31,282 bases of DNA from the NCBI GenBank assembly GCA_036897095.1, contig JAYMSP010001522.1, positions 1-31,282 on the forward strand. The letters run 5' to 3'. Position 1 is the first letter of the stretch, and every line of letters starts with the position of its first letter. The position numbers and the translations under genes are program-made. The DNA comes from Plantago elongata (Eukaryota; Streptophyta; Magnoliopsida; Lamiales; Plantaginaceae). The notes below the pieces were generated by a model. That model worked only from the letters and a program-made list of their open reading frames with translations. It was not told the DNA's origin and ran no database searches. Below, in pieces: positions 10,039-20,655 of the stretch.

Positions 10039-13000
10039 CTAAAGTTGATGTAGGACAAGAGGAGCACCATACTGTGGTTGAACGGTGAAAGAAGGATAAG
10101 GGGCGTGCTTATAGGTTGGAGATAGCTCAACGGAGAATGTCCGGAGAAATTGTGCTAGCATAATTTTTACTTCCATCAGTGCCAAGTTCTGTCCTAAGCA
10201 TGTACGGGGACCAAAACCGAAGGCCATGAATGCAGCCTGTCCAGAAGCTGCTTTAAGGACTCCTCGAGAAAATCTCTCTGGGTTGAACTCAAGTGCATCT
10301 TCGCCCCAAATTTCAGTGCTCCGGTGCAGCATTGCCACCGGGAATTGCAATGTCACGCCCTTTGGTATGTGGTACCCTCCCAGCTCTCTGTCCTCTTCAA
10401 CAAGTCGCGATATTTCCATCACTGGTGGGTATAAACGTAACACTTCTTGCAAAATCATCAATACCTACATGAGAACATACTAACTCCATCATTTTCGATA
10501 CAAGAACGATAAATTTATGATTGCATCTTTATGAACTCACGATTTTGAGCCGGTTCAACTTATCAATGGTGAGGTCGTTACTGTTTCCCAATACATTGAA
10601 AACTTCTTCCCTTGCACGAGTTTGCCAGTTTTTGTGACTGGCAAGTGTAACAAGAGACCAAACGAGCAGAGTGGAAGTCGTATCAAAACCTGCAAAGTAA
10701 AACAGCTTGCATTCTGCAATTGCTTCGTCAATGATGGCTTTACGGGTGTGATTATTCGAAACGTTTCCATTGTAGAGATCTTCCAAGAAAAGATCAAGCA
10801 AATCATGAGATCCACCTGCGTCTCTCCTATTCAACCTTTCATTGATTAAAGACATATACGAGTCTCTGACTTGTCTCTCCATCGCCAGGGCCTTTTTCTT
10901 TTTCTTAGTTGGCAAGTACCTTACAATTAAGTACATATACATATTGAGTAAGTTCATACAGGAGCATCGATGCACTCATGCACATATTACAGTTTATAAC
11001 GAAAAAACATTTTAACTTTTTATTAAAATCATCATGATATATATAACAGTTGATTTACCAGAATCCAGGGATATTGAATGGCTTAGAAGCTGTATCGGTC
11101 ATAATAATAATATCCTTGAGATAGTCGCAGTTTCTCCTCATCTCAGCATCAAAATCACTGCCAAGCAGCATCTGTGTCATAACAGAACCTGTATATTCTT
11201 CCATATAATACACCATGTCCACAATTCCAGAACCATCCTTTGGAATCTTACTTTTCAACAGTTCTATAATTTTTTCAGCACACCCTTCAAATCTATTTAT
11301 CTTTTCCTGTAACAAAATGCAATTCACTCATATCAAATTGATCCACTGGAAAATATGTTAAATTTGGCTATTCGATATTATCAATTAAAATGTAGGTATT
11401 CTTAATATTGATGTTTTTTCGTATTACAAACGAACATGATTTTGTTAACATAGATTACATTTCTAAAATCATATATTTGTCTCTAAATATCTAGAGACCG
11501 ACGACCGTCTCTTACGAGACTTCAAATTAAAAAGAGAATTAGGGCACTACAAAATAATTCATTGACACAAAATCTTATGAGAGACTGTTTATATGTAAAG
11601 ACGGACCATGTTATTAATAAAAATACTGGTCAGTTATTAAGTAAAACTTGTTGAAATAAGTCCTTTTGTAATATGTAAAAGTGAGGGACCTGGTTATTCG
11701 GAATCCGGCCCGGCCTAAAGCACACTTTATCATGTGGTTGACCCTCCACCAACGTTTAGCAACAAAAGATCGATTAGCCTTCTTTGGCATCCCTTCGAGT
11801 GGGAAGTGAAGTTTATACGATTGTGTGGAATCTATTGAACACTAATTCTTCTCATGCCACGTCACGTATGATATCATTAAATTTTGTTTGACTTGGCTAT
11901 GAATTCCACATCCTCGCATTGTGGATTGGCAGCAACTCGGGTGGACTGCACATGTAAAGGAGGCGCAGCACGTTGTGTTCCGTCCTTCCAGACTATGATC
12001 GCAGAGGTATATTATCATATTTGGATCACTAGGAATGAAAAGATTTTTCAGTAAAAGGACTGGGATATACATCGCATCACTTCATCTATGCCACAACATA
12101 TATAGGTGCACGGGAATTAAGGCAGCTGCCTCTTTACGTGGGCTTTTGCCTACTTAGTTTTGTAGTCATTTTCTTGTGTTTCTTTTCTTAAGCTAGTGCT
12201 TGGGCTTGGACGCTTTATGAACCCCTAAATGTACGTATATTGTCTTTTGTATCACTAAAATATGTTCTTTCGTTAGAAAAAGAAAATGAAAAAACTTCAA
12301 TGTCAAGAATATGAATGTTTTGATTAATAACATGAGTATTTTTAATGGGTGTTTTTATTAGTAACATAGTCCGTCTATACATAGAATCGTATTCATGAGA
12401 CTTGCTCATTAATTTATTAGTATAAGCCAAATAATATAAATGGTTAGCACGGGATGACAAAAATAAATATTGGCTTTGTCTGTGATCTTATATACTCCCT
12501 CCATCACAGTTTTATCTTCACATATTCTATTTTGGGCCGTTCCAACTTCTTCTTCCTGTATTTCATTTTGGTCCGTTCTAACTTTACCTTCTCATCCTTT
12601 AAATATAAAATCTCCTCATACTTTATTTAACTTTTTCCCTATTTTATCTCCATCTCTCATACTTTATTAAATCTTTTTTCTACGTACTTTATCACATTAT
12701 CTCCTATTGTATTCACTTTTCTTTTAATTGTGTTCAGTTCCGCATAAAGATGAATTCGGGGCGAAGTGAATATGATGCAGTAGTAATTTGTTTTGTTTAT
12801 TATTTTTTTACTTTTTTGTTAAATTTTTAGGATAGTTGATGCATTGACCTAAATTATATAGTGTCAGACAACTAATCTTTAACAGGGTAAAAGTTTGTGT
12901 AATTTATGTCTCTTTTCCCCTTGGTTAACAAATAGAATAATTAACTAACCTTGAGCCTCTCAACATAGAATACTGGATTGAACTTGATTCTTGATTTTCT

Positions 13001-13526
13001 CCATTTTTCACCATGGCGAGTAGCAAACCCACCAAGAACCAACCGGATCATTTTGTTAGACTGGTTAAAACTCTTGGGATAGTTTACATGTTCCATCATC
13101 ACAATTTTCATTAATTCAATGTCGTTCATAATGATTCGGGGTCTCGGCCCGACCCACGAAAATGAAATTGCGCCTGTGCAAATTTGCTAAAAAGTCATAT
13201 ATCATACGACATGGAACGGAGGGAGTAGTGACTAAATAAATTATATATAATACGTACATACCATATGTTTCAACAGTCTTCTTAATGAAGGGCATGATCC
13301 GAGGCACGATTTCATCATCCAAGGCGAGGGTTGTGGAGTGAGCTTGGTTGTACATGGCGGATATTTCGTTTGCGTCGCCGAACAATGGCCTGTAAGGATT
13401 TCCACTCAGCCCCTGCTCCCTCAGAATCCTCTCCATCCTCTTTGGCTGGAACCATATCCAATTCAAGAATTTCAATCCTAAAATAACAAGTACACTTATA
13501 AAAGATAATATCAAGTAGTTCAACAT
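10039..13526 (-). CDS. CYP72-clan cytochrome P450 (copy B), intact
   Basis: This is a heme monooxygenase, expected to be anchored in the endoplasmic reticulum and to take electrons from cytochrome P450 reductase. Exons are 13262-13526, 12950-13173, 11059-11306, 10541-10919 and 10039-10464. All introns are GT-AG and the joined frame is 1542 nt, 513 aa, normal for the clan. The five-exon layout resembles CYP72A genes. Visible features are an N-terminal hydrophobic anchor (about residues 2-25), a QGLSGNPYR region, the I-helix AGFDTT (322-327), ExxR (Glu379-Arg382), PERF (434-437) and the heme loop FGFGPRTCLG with Cys461. The C-terminus PQYGAPLVL is typical. CYP72-clan substrates include terpenoids, iridoids, gibberellins and fatty acids; the substrate here is unknown. 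Intron 2 is enlarged by a MITE, a LINE fragment and a Stowaway element. Its tandem copy at 1230-4957 is dead. Confidence 0.93.
11567..11685. mobile_element. GAGACGGTCTC-type MITE (family 3), left part, in intron 2 of P450 copy B
   Basis: The words gagagactg, taaagacggac and tattaataaaaatact align with the left half of the fuller copy at 22866-23070. The right half appears again at 12286-12425, after a LINE fragment, so the two parts may be one element split by the LINE. The match is by eye and imperfect. Confidence 0.45.
11690..12285 (+). mobile_element. L1-type LINE 3' fragment, antisense in intron 2 of P450 copy B
   Basis: Plus-strand translation from about 11717 gives KAHFIMWLTLHQRLATKDRL then AFFGIP, followed by a cysteine/histidine block ending FFSCHV. 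This is the C-terminal zinc-binding (zf-RVT) region of plant L1 reverse transcriptases. Later HIWITRNEKIF matches the family's end. In-frame TGA at the expected first zinc Cys, TAA before FFSC and at least one frameshift show it is dead. The tail to 12285 (cttgggcttgga, then an A-rich end) is like a LINE 3' UTR. It is 5'-truncated, as LINE insertions commonly are. Confidence 0.75.
12286..12425. mobile_element. GAGACGGTCTC-type MITE (family 3), right part, in intron 2 of P450 copy B
   Basis: The words gaatgttttgattaataacatg, gtgtttttattagtaacat and gtccgtctatac match the right half of the copy at 22866-23070. See the partner at 11567-11685. Confidence 0.5.
12495..12770. mobile_element. Stowaway-like MITE in intron 2 of P450 copy B
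   Basis: It begins ctccctccatcacagttt after a TA dinucleotide. The right end, read on the minus strand, is ttcacttcgccccgaatt-catcttta, also next to TA. The CTCCCTCC start with TA target duplication is characteristic of Tc1/mariner-derived Stowaway elements; the right repeat is degraded. Internally it repeats attttgggccgtt/attttggtccgtt. An isolated ggaacggagggagta at 13213-13227, in intron 1, may be a further Stowaway end. Confidence 0.65.
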
Positions 13527-13575
13527 AATGAAAGAGAGATTAATGTTCTACAATTAATCTTTCTTGTTTTGACAA

Positions 13576-13582
13576 ATATAGT
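13576..13582 (-). promoter_or_regulatory. Candidate TATA box of P450 copy B
   Basis: On the minus strand the sequence is CACTATATTTGTC, about 50 bp upstream of the first-exon ATG. Position is suitable; no other support. Confidence 0.3.
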
Positions 13583-13640
13583 GCTCACATTATTCTAGTA
13601 TACTACATGTAGTTGTTCTTTTGAATACTGATTGGTATAG

Positions 13641-13738
13641 AATATGGATGGTCGTTTTCAATTAAAATTAAATTTTTTGTGTTTAAAATATTCAATTTGA
13701 GTGGAGAGATGACCGCTCTAACAATATAAGAAACGGGG
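13641..13738 (+). mobile_element. ~100-bp MITE-like repeat (family 4), copy 1
   Basis: The core ttttcaattaaaattaaatttttt then aaaatattcaatttgagtgg and agatgaccgctct is shared with copies at 25903-26010 and 30805-30900, and in inverted orientation at 13986-14095. It lies upstream of P450 copy B. Class is unknown. Confidence 0.6.
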
Positions 13739-14261
13739 CCACCTTTAATAATCACACTCCACAAAATTATTGGACCACAAACAATGACAATTGGTCTGAG
13801 AGCGAATTGAAATGGTCATACGTGGTACGTCTCTCATTAGCTCCCGTCCAAAAACCAAAAAATTTACTTTCAGGTTGCTCTCATTCGGACCTCCGGTATA
13901 CAAAATTATCGAGGCAATAATAATTTTGAATAGGGGCATATTAAACAAGGAAAGATATTTGTTAAATGCAGAAAATTAAACAGATGTTTGTTATACTGCT
14001 TGAGCGGTCAATTTTATATTCAAATTGAATATTTATAAAAAAGGACAATTTTAATTAGAATAAGGCCATTTAAATTTTATTCCAAATAAGTTTTAAATAT
14101 ATAGTAAAAGGTACTTCAATCAATATAAATATAAAAGTTAGGCATAAAGTTATCATATATATTCCGCTAAACCCCTTGGCACATCCAGAAAAGGATAAGT
14201 AGATTTAATTTTTTTCCTATTCGTTATTTCATATCATTCAGATTTAGATTGGGTTCTCTTC
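13739..14261. other. AT-rich spacer with inverted family-4 copy
   Basis: No gene is visible. It contains an inverted copy of the ~100-bp repeat at about 13986-14095 (gagcggtcaattttatattcaa, then aggacaattttaattaga). The pair 13641-13738 and 13986-14095 could therefore be the arms of one larger inverted-repeat element of about 450 bp. Confidence 0.4.
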
Positions 14262-14525
14262 AATTAAAATTTACTGGATACTGAACTGAACCGAAGTAAG
14301 GTATATATAAATTATAATTAACTGAATTCAACTGTAATATAACTTATAACTAGACAGAGTTTAACTTAATTGAATTTAATCGAATTGAATTTAACTGAAC
14401 TGAATTTAACTGAGTTGAATTATAATATATTTATAATTAGGTAGGGGTGAATTGAATTGAATTTAATTAAATTGAATTTAACTTAACTCACCCAAATTTA
14501 ACTAAACCAGTTGAATATAACGTAT
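14262..14525. repeat. Degenerate AATTTAACTGA low-complexity repeat
   Basis: Words such as gaatttaactgaa, gaattgaatttaa and ttaacttaact repeat at roughly 10-bp intervals around a taggggtgaattg motif. It looks like the same kind of variable 10-mer expansion as the CCGAA repeat at 26500-27215, but with another core word. Non-coding. Confidence 0.65.
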
Positions 14526-15419
14526 CATAAATATCAATTATTCAGTACATTCTATATGTTGATAGAGTGGAGATAATTGGTCAATTATTGCGGGTTGCAG
14601 TTGTTTCCCTACAATGATCTCTTCATTTTATGGTTCCTGCCTTGGTATTCTTCTTTGGAACTCATCCATAAAATTTGGACTTAAATTGTGATTAAATCTT
14701 GTTAATTGAATTATCTACTTGGATCTTTATATGTTGATACTTCTATTTGCTTCCATTGTGCCATTTAATGTTCCTCCACATCCTTAAGATCAATACCAAT
14801 ATGAATCAACAACTCTTAATTATGTATGCGAGTTGAATTTTGTATTTACATTATATTAGTGAGTTCACTACATTTTTAATTGTGGTCTAAACTTTATTTC
14901 ATGGTTTGAACGAGGTGGGGTGAAAATATTTATTTTCTTTGTAATTATTTTGTTGAGTGTATCTCTTATACTATTAATTTTAATATTAATAATTCTTTTA
15001 ACCGTTTAAAAAATGCTTTCACTGTATCTATATTTTTTCCCTCTCAAGTTGTAAAGATTCCTTAAAAATAAGTAGTCGCGTGTGCCGATTATGGAATGGT
15101 ATATCTACTCTATTTTAAGTTGTTAACATAATTCATTGTACAGAATTGGCTTGAATTTAATTATTTGTGTCTATTTGTTGGTGGGTGGGGGGATTTTACA
15201 CAAGGCCACCTTTTTAGATACCTCCTAAATATTTAGATTCCTATCTTTATAAAAATAACGTCCAGGTTCATCTCTGAGGCAAAACGTTGACTACGTGTGA
15301 AATGACCAATTTACCCATCGATTAAACCATTTTCTGTAAATTGAATAATAATTTATGATGAATAATCATTTTGTTTTAAATGTAAGAATAAAAGAAAAGG
15401 GGAGAAAATATATTGTCGG
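14526..15419. other. AT-rich spacer before the MULE
   Basis: No coding signal or strong repeat was seen. The left boundary of the downstream Mutator-like element may fall in 15190-15420, but I could not match it to an inverted partner. Confidence 0.4.
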
Positions 15420-15847
15420 GTTTTGGGATGTTAGACCCCCGTTATCTCAATCACATTTACTTCTTCTTCTTCTCTCTCGTTTTCCCGCCTAAATCTTTCT
15501 CCTCCATCGTCTTCCTGTAAAACCTCCATGCCTGCAACTGAAAAAGCTCCATAATTTCGTGATTTTTATGTCTGGAACCGATTGAACATAGAAGAATCAG
15601 TTGTTGTTGTTGATTCGACATCATCAGGGGAGACGATTGAGATTGGTTTAGGCTTCATTCAAGTAGAGCAGGTACGATACTCCTAATAAACTTCAATTAT
15701 GCTCTGGTTCAAAGTAAATATTGTGAGAAAGTGAATAAATGTTTGGTGGATTGAAGAATCGAACTGAAATTGGGGATTTCTAACGTGAAAACCCTAGTTT
15801 TTTTTATTTCTGCAATTTTTTATTTGTTGTTGAAATTGATTGCAGGG

Positions 15848-18800
15848 ATGGGGTCATATGGTGATTACTTGGTGCGTTTCCATGCCCCTGGGAGGGAGGA
15901 GACTCTAGGTGAATATAAATCCAAAAAGGTACACTCATGCTAATCTGCTTGATGATGTGTATTAACGATTTGTTGATTCTGATGATGATGATAGCATGAA
16001 TGTGGGGCTTTCTTTAACTGTTGAAGTCGAGGATCAGATTAGTAGGACAAATATTACATGTGATGCTGATGTTGCTGAAATATTTGAAAAAAATAAGGGC
16101 TATCAATCTGTAGAAATTTATGTGGAATGGTATATGCTACTCCTTTGGCTATAGATACTTCTCAGACAAAACTATTTGTTTTGAATGCATTTGGTAGTGG
16201 TAGGGATAAGATTTATGTGCCAAAGGAGCATGTTGAGGTTCCTAGCCATAGGACTAGGTTTAATAGGAGAAGATGGTGCAAGTCTAGACAGAACCTTACT
16301 CCTACTAAAAGGACTGTGTTTTATCCTTCCACATAGTTGTTGATAGTTCAGATGATGAACAAATTGAACCTGCTAATGATAAAGCTAACCAGACTGAGCA
16401 TGTTATTGTTGATTCTGCTACTGAGCAAGTTGAGTCACATGATGAAATCCCTCTTAAAACTCCATCTCAAATGCCATGTGAAACACAAACATAATCCCAA
16501 CATGTGCATGATGAACCAAAAGCACAAGATGAACTTGTAGCCCAACAAGAACAACCACAAGAGGAATCACCATCTGATGATCACTACTATCACCCTACTA
16601 CTCCTGAACCAATCCAAGATCAGTCAGAAATCCCACAAAATACATCTGTACACTTGGACATGAATGATTTATCTTTCATGGACTTGTTGTTTGATGATAA
16701 CCATGACATTCCCACTAATCCCATTGACACACCTAAATTACCTAATCCACACACACCATCCACTGATCCCATTGACTACCTAAATCACCTACTCCACCAA
16801 CACCACCCACTGATACATATACACCACATACTGAGGAAGAGATTGATATTGATTGTGATGATGATGAGCCACAACACACCTATGAGTATGAGAGTGAGGA
16901 TGAGAAGATTGGGTTTGTTAGGTGTGCTGGGAGTGATGGTGAGAGTGAGGATGAGCCAATGGATGAGGCAAATAGTGGTGGTGTACAGGAGTGCAGGGGG
17001 GGGGGGTGGCAGAGCTGAAAATGTGTTGAATAAAGGTGGTAGACCTAGGGGTACAGGAAACACAACTGTAGATGAGGAAGATAGTGAATTTGAAGATGAG
17101 GTTCCAATAGAAGTGGAGGAAGGTGTAGTAGATGAGTTTGAAGCTGTAGATGAATGGGATAGGGAGTTTGTTTCAGGACAAGTTTTTGCAAGTGAAGAGC
17201 AGTTAAGGGAGAGGATGAAGGAATACATCATAAAGGTGGGGTTCATTGCTGAAAGGAATAAAAATGATGAGCAGAGGTTCACCATATGTTGTAAGGGCAA
17301 AGGTTGTGAGTGGAGGTTACATGCTTCAAGGGTTGAAGGGAAGTGTATGATGATAAAATCATATAAGGGTAAACATCAATGCATTAGGAGATCAGATCCA
17401 ACAAAAGTGGATGCTAATTGGTTGTCTAAGAAGATAGTAGAGGAATTAAAATGAATCCCAACATCAAGATTAAACCATTAACTGCTTGGATCAGAGATAA
17501 GCACAAGATTGATGTTGACTACATGAAGGTCTGGAGGGCAAGACAAAAGGCACAGGAAATTATGGGTGGAAATCCAGCCGAGGCATTCCAATTAATGCCC
17601 AAGTACTGTGACATGATAAGAAGAACCAATAATGGATATTTTATTGAGTTGAAGTTTGATCATTCTCCAACTCTGCTACATCCTACTTTTCACAGTTTCT
17701 TCCTAGGACTGAATGCCCTGAGAGCTAGCTTTGTGGCTAAGTGTAGCCCATTTTTATTTTTTGATGGATGCCACTTGAAAGGAAGGTTTGGTGGTGGACT
17801 TCTGAGTTGTGTTGGGATGGATATTGAGGGAGCTATATTCCCAGTAGTTGTAGTTGATGTAGATATTGAAGATAAAGCTACTTGGGGATTTTTTATTTGC
17901 CTTGAGCATATGTTTGGTGGATTTGACCCTGCCAAGAAATGGCATTTCATGGCTGACAGGCAAAAGGTAAACTAATTGTTACCTTTGCATTTTTTATTCA
18001 AATTTCTGAAACTAATTGTTTGTTATATGTTTGCTCTTGTCTGATTTTTCTCAATTTCTATCATTGTGCAGGGACTTGTGGAAGTCATCAAGGAGCAAAC
18101 ACCTCATATTTTCAATAGAAAATGTGCTAAACATATATATGATAACTTCAAACTGAAGTTCCCATCATCAGACTTGAGAAGGTACTTTTGGCAACCATCA
18201 ACAACTTATACTCTATATGGATACAATAAATGTGTGAATAGAATGAAAGATGCAAATGTGGCTGCTTATGAATGGTTGAAAAATGTAGATGTTACATTTT
18301 GGAGTAGGCATACATTTGATACATCCGCTAAGGTGGATCATGTGACAAACAACTTGTCTGAGTCTTTTAATAGTTGGATAGATCCCATAAGAGCTCATTC
18401 TATTCTCAGTTTCATGGAAAATCTAAGGTGTCAAATCATGAATAGAATGACATAAAGGAGGAAAAAGGGGTTGGCTTCAACTGCTATTGTAATGCCTAAG
18501 GTACTTAAGAAGTTGAACACTAGCAAAGATGAGTCTAGAATATGTACACTTGTTAGTGAATGGAATACAAAGTATGAGGTGCAGGATTATAACTACAGAT
18601 TCATTGTTGAGTTGAATGGGTGGAGCTATGATTGCAAGAGATGAGATATATCAGGAATCCCATGTAGGCATGCATCTCTGAAAACCATACCAAAGCAGCC
18701 TACTTGAGAGCCTATGAAGCCATGATTCAACCTATCCCCCAACATCAATTCTGGCATGTTGATTTGGAGTCAAGAGATGTGGTTTGTCAACCACCAATTG

Positions 18801-19223
18801 TTAAAAGGCAAAAAGGAAGACCTAAGATGGTAAGACACAAACAACCATTTGAAGGTAAATCCAAAGCAGGGAAAGGCATGAGGAAGGCTCAAGTAACTTG
18901 TGGAAAGTGTGGAGGAAAAGGTCACAACTCAAGAAGTTGCACCAACCAGGTTTGTGTTAATGTGCTATATGGAAATTAGTGTTTTATTTAGTAGCTTGCA
19001 TTCTAACCATTTCCAATTACTTTGGTGTAGAGCAAGAGAGCTAAAGGAGATGGGGGTAGCAACACTGAATTTGCACCACCAACTCAACCAACTAGTGAAG
19101 GCAAGCAATCAAGGAGGCAAAAGAAAGAGAGGAACCAACACAAAGCAGCCTGCACAAGCTCCTAAGAAGACCAAGACTGCACCTAAGAAGACTGCAATTA
19201 AGAAGACTGCCAAGAAGAAGTAA
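15848..19223 (+). pseudogene. MURA-like MULE transposase pseudogene
   Basis: The start at 15848 gives MGSYGDYLVRFH, like the N-terminal PB1-type segment of plant MULE proteins. An acidic low-complexity stretch follows, then a MuDR-type zinc-binding domain (about 17170-17450, with FTICCKGKGCEWRLHASRV). The MULE transposase core is at 17451-17966 and 18072-18455: FFDGCHLKGRFGG, FMADRQKG and DHVTNNLSESFNSW. These two are joined across an intron (17967-18071). A SWIM finger (CKR-stop-DISGIPCRHA, 18630-18670) and a CCHC knuckle (CGKCGGKGHNSRSC, about 18895-18940) follow, then a Lys/Ala-rich tail. Lesions: TAA at 16492-16494, 18453-18455 and TGA at 18642-18644 (a Trp of the SWIM finger). Frameshifts lie near 16780, at an 11-G run (16996-17006) and near 18690. 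It cannot encode an active transposase. Confidence 0.88.
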
Positions 19224-19358
19224 CTTTATACTTGTTTTTGCTCTGGGACCTGTTTGTTGTAGTTGATCCAATTCCAGAGTATTTATGGTGTGTATTTTGT
19301 CACTGAATGATGTCTTTTTGATACTCTTTGGTGCTAATAGATCCATCCTCACTTTATT

Positions 19359-19778
19359 TCATTCATTTTCATTACATTGCATTAGACATTCATGTTCATA
19401 GCTTGCAAATAACTTGATAAAATACATGCTTCTAGCCTCCCAATGCTCCTTTGAATCTTCTCTTAATTTTTCCCATGCTTCTTTCCATTTGATCTTCAAG
19501 TTTTTTAATGCTTCTGTCCATTTGATCTTCAAGCCTCCGCATACATCTTTCAACTTGATCTTGGTCAGCTGTATTGCTTGTGGATTGGTTATAAGAATCA
19601 CCATCCATGGAGTGCACCAATGTGAAAAGCCATGGACCGGGCAACAATGAAACAATTACCCTGGATTCTTTGCGGTTGTCGAGAGGCGTATCACCGTATT
19701 CTCATTACAATTCTTCTTGCAAACTTCATTTTGATACCTCAACCGACGAACACTGGATGATGATGGTGAGGAAGCCAT
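19359..19778 (-). pseudogene. GRF-type zinc-finger / coiled-coil gene, broken, convergent to the transposase
   Basis: From an ATG at 19778 on the minus strand the reading is MASSPSSSSVRRLRYQNEVC, then a Cys-rich segment with NPG, a stop, and LFHCCPVHGFSHW. The Cys/NPG/Cys/W pattern is the GRF zinc finger found in plant proteins of the At4g04775 type. An in-frame TAA follows NPG (probably CAA to TAA). Downstream, two frames stay open. One gives an acidic/basic coiled coil (RRLEDQMDRSIKKLEDQMER-like) ending near 19432; the other runs to 19359. The correct frame after the finger is unclear. The family is often found with MULEs, and the convergent position recalls the two-gene MuDR layout; that parallel is inference. 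Confidence 0.65.
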
Positions 19779-20304
19779 GGGTGTTTTCTTCATCTATGAA
19801 TGTATAATTTTTTCCACACAACACCACACATAAAATGGACAAAAAAGGCTCAATTTATACACCAAAAATCAATTAAAACGGTCACAAACAGAATCTAACG
19901 GCTACTTAAAAGTATTTAAAATGAGGTCCATAAACAGTTTACATTATTACCATCAAGTAATGTACGTCTGGAATCTATTTACAATGAAGGACAACCGGTG
20001 TTTTAAATAAAAGGATAAGTAAAAGGAAGTAAATAAAAAAATAGAAAAGTAATATCAGTAATTAAAGAAAAAGGAAAATGAAATATGGTAAGGATAGAAA
20101 AGAGAAAACAAATTCATTTTTCGCCCTTTGTCTCACCAACTTTGACTTTTTGACCTCAACGTAAATATTAATTTGTCCATGTTCAAATATTGTCCTTCAA
20201 CGTAAAATTGAAAAACCTAAACATTTATATGATATTTAAAGAGGTGATCAGACGTAAATTGCATACATTCGTTATGATGTTTGCTTCATTTTGTGAATGC
20301 AATT

Positions 20305-20403
20305 TATGAAAGTTAATTACTACAGTTTATGTTTAATTATGAAAGTTAAATACTACAGTTTATGTTTAATTATGAAAGGTAATTACTACAGTTTATGTTT
20401 AAT
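20305..20403. repeat. 33-bp tandem repeat, three copies
   Basis: Units start at 20305, 20338 and 20371, each tatgaaag-ttaa-tactacag then tttatgtttaat, with one or two substitutions between them. A partial fourth unit (tatga) follows. The near identity suggests recent expansion. Confidence 0.9.
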
Positions 20404-20439
20404 TATGATTCTAGTTTGTTATTTTCACATTGGTACTGT

Positions 20440-20655
20440 TTAACAAAATAGTTGAAAAAGTAGCTGATAGCTCGAAAGTTAGCTGGTAGTTGATGGTTGA
20501 CTAGATAACTTGTTTTTAAACAAGTTAACTTGATTAGTTTGTGAAACTAGCCAGTTTGTTTAAAAAGTTATGCATTCAAATAACAAGTTTTTTATTAAAA
20601 ATAATTCATGGAGCGGAAAACTTAACTGAAAAGATTAGTAACAAACGGTGCAGTT
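20440..20655 (+). mobile_element. hAT-like MITE (family 5), copy 1
   Basis: It starts gtttaacaaaatagttgaaaa and ends aactgaaaagattagtaacaaac; the ends are imperfect inverted repeats. Shared internal words are caagttaacttgattag, tttgtttaaaaagtt and aaataacaagttttttatt. Further copies lie in the introns of the response-regulator gene at 22040-22222, 23760-23945 and 24553-24700. Confidence 0.65.

Larger units (their letters stand above)
15420..19800 (+). mobile_element. Degraded Mutator-like element (MULE) with two convergent genes
   Basis: The segment contains a MURA-like transposase pseudogene on the plus strand (15848-19223) and a GRF zinc-finger pseudogene on the minus strand (19359-19778), about 135 bp apart and convergent. 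The 5' part looks like a leader: a CT-rich stretch at 15460-15520 and an apparent leader intron (donor after 15670, acceptor before the ATG at 15848). Long terminal inverted repeats were sought in 15180-15420 and 19800-20260 and not recognised, so the element may be a non-TIR MULE or its ends may have decayed. Limits are approximate. Confidence 0.7.

Noticed and set aside
16785..17300. 171-codon minus-strand open frame opposite the transposase
   Set aside because: It is antisense to the acidic and zinc-binding part of the MULE transposase and is low in complexity (Ser/Thr/Leu/Pro runs).
15180..20260. Long terminal inverted repeats for the MULE
   Set aside because: Flanks were compared by eye in both orientations; only short weak words (aacgtt, cctc) matched, not enough to claim ends.
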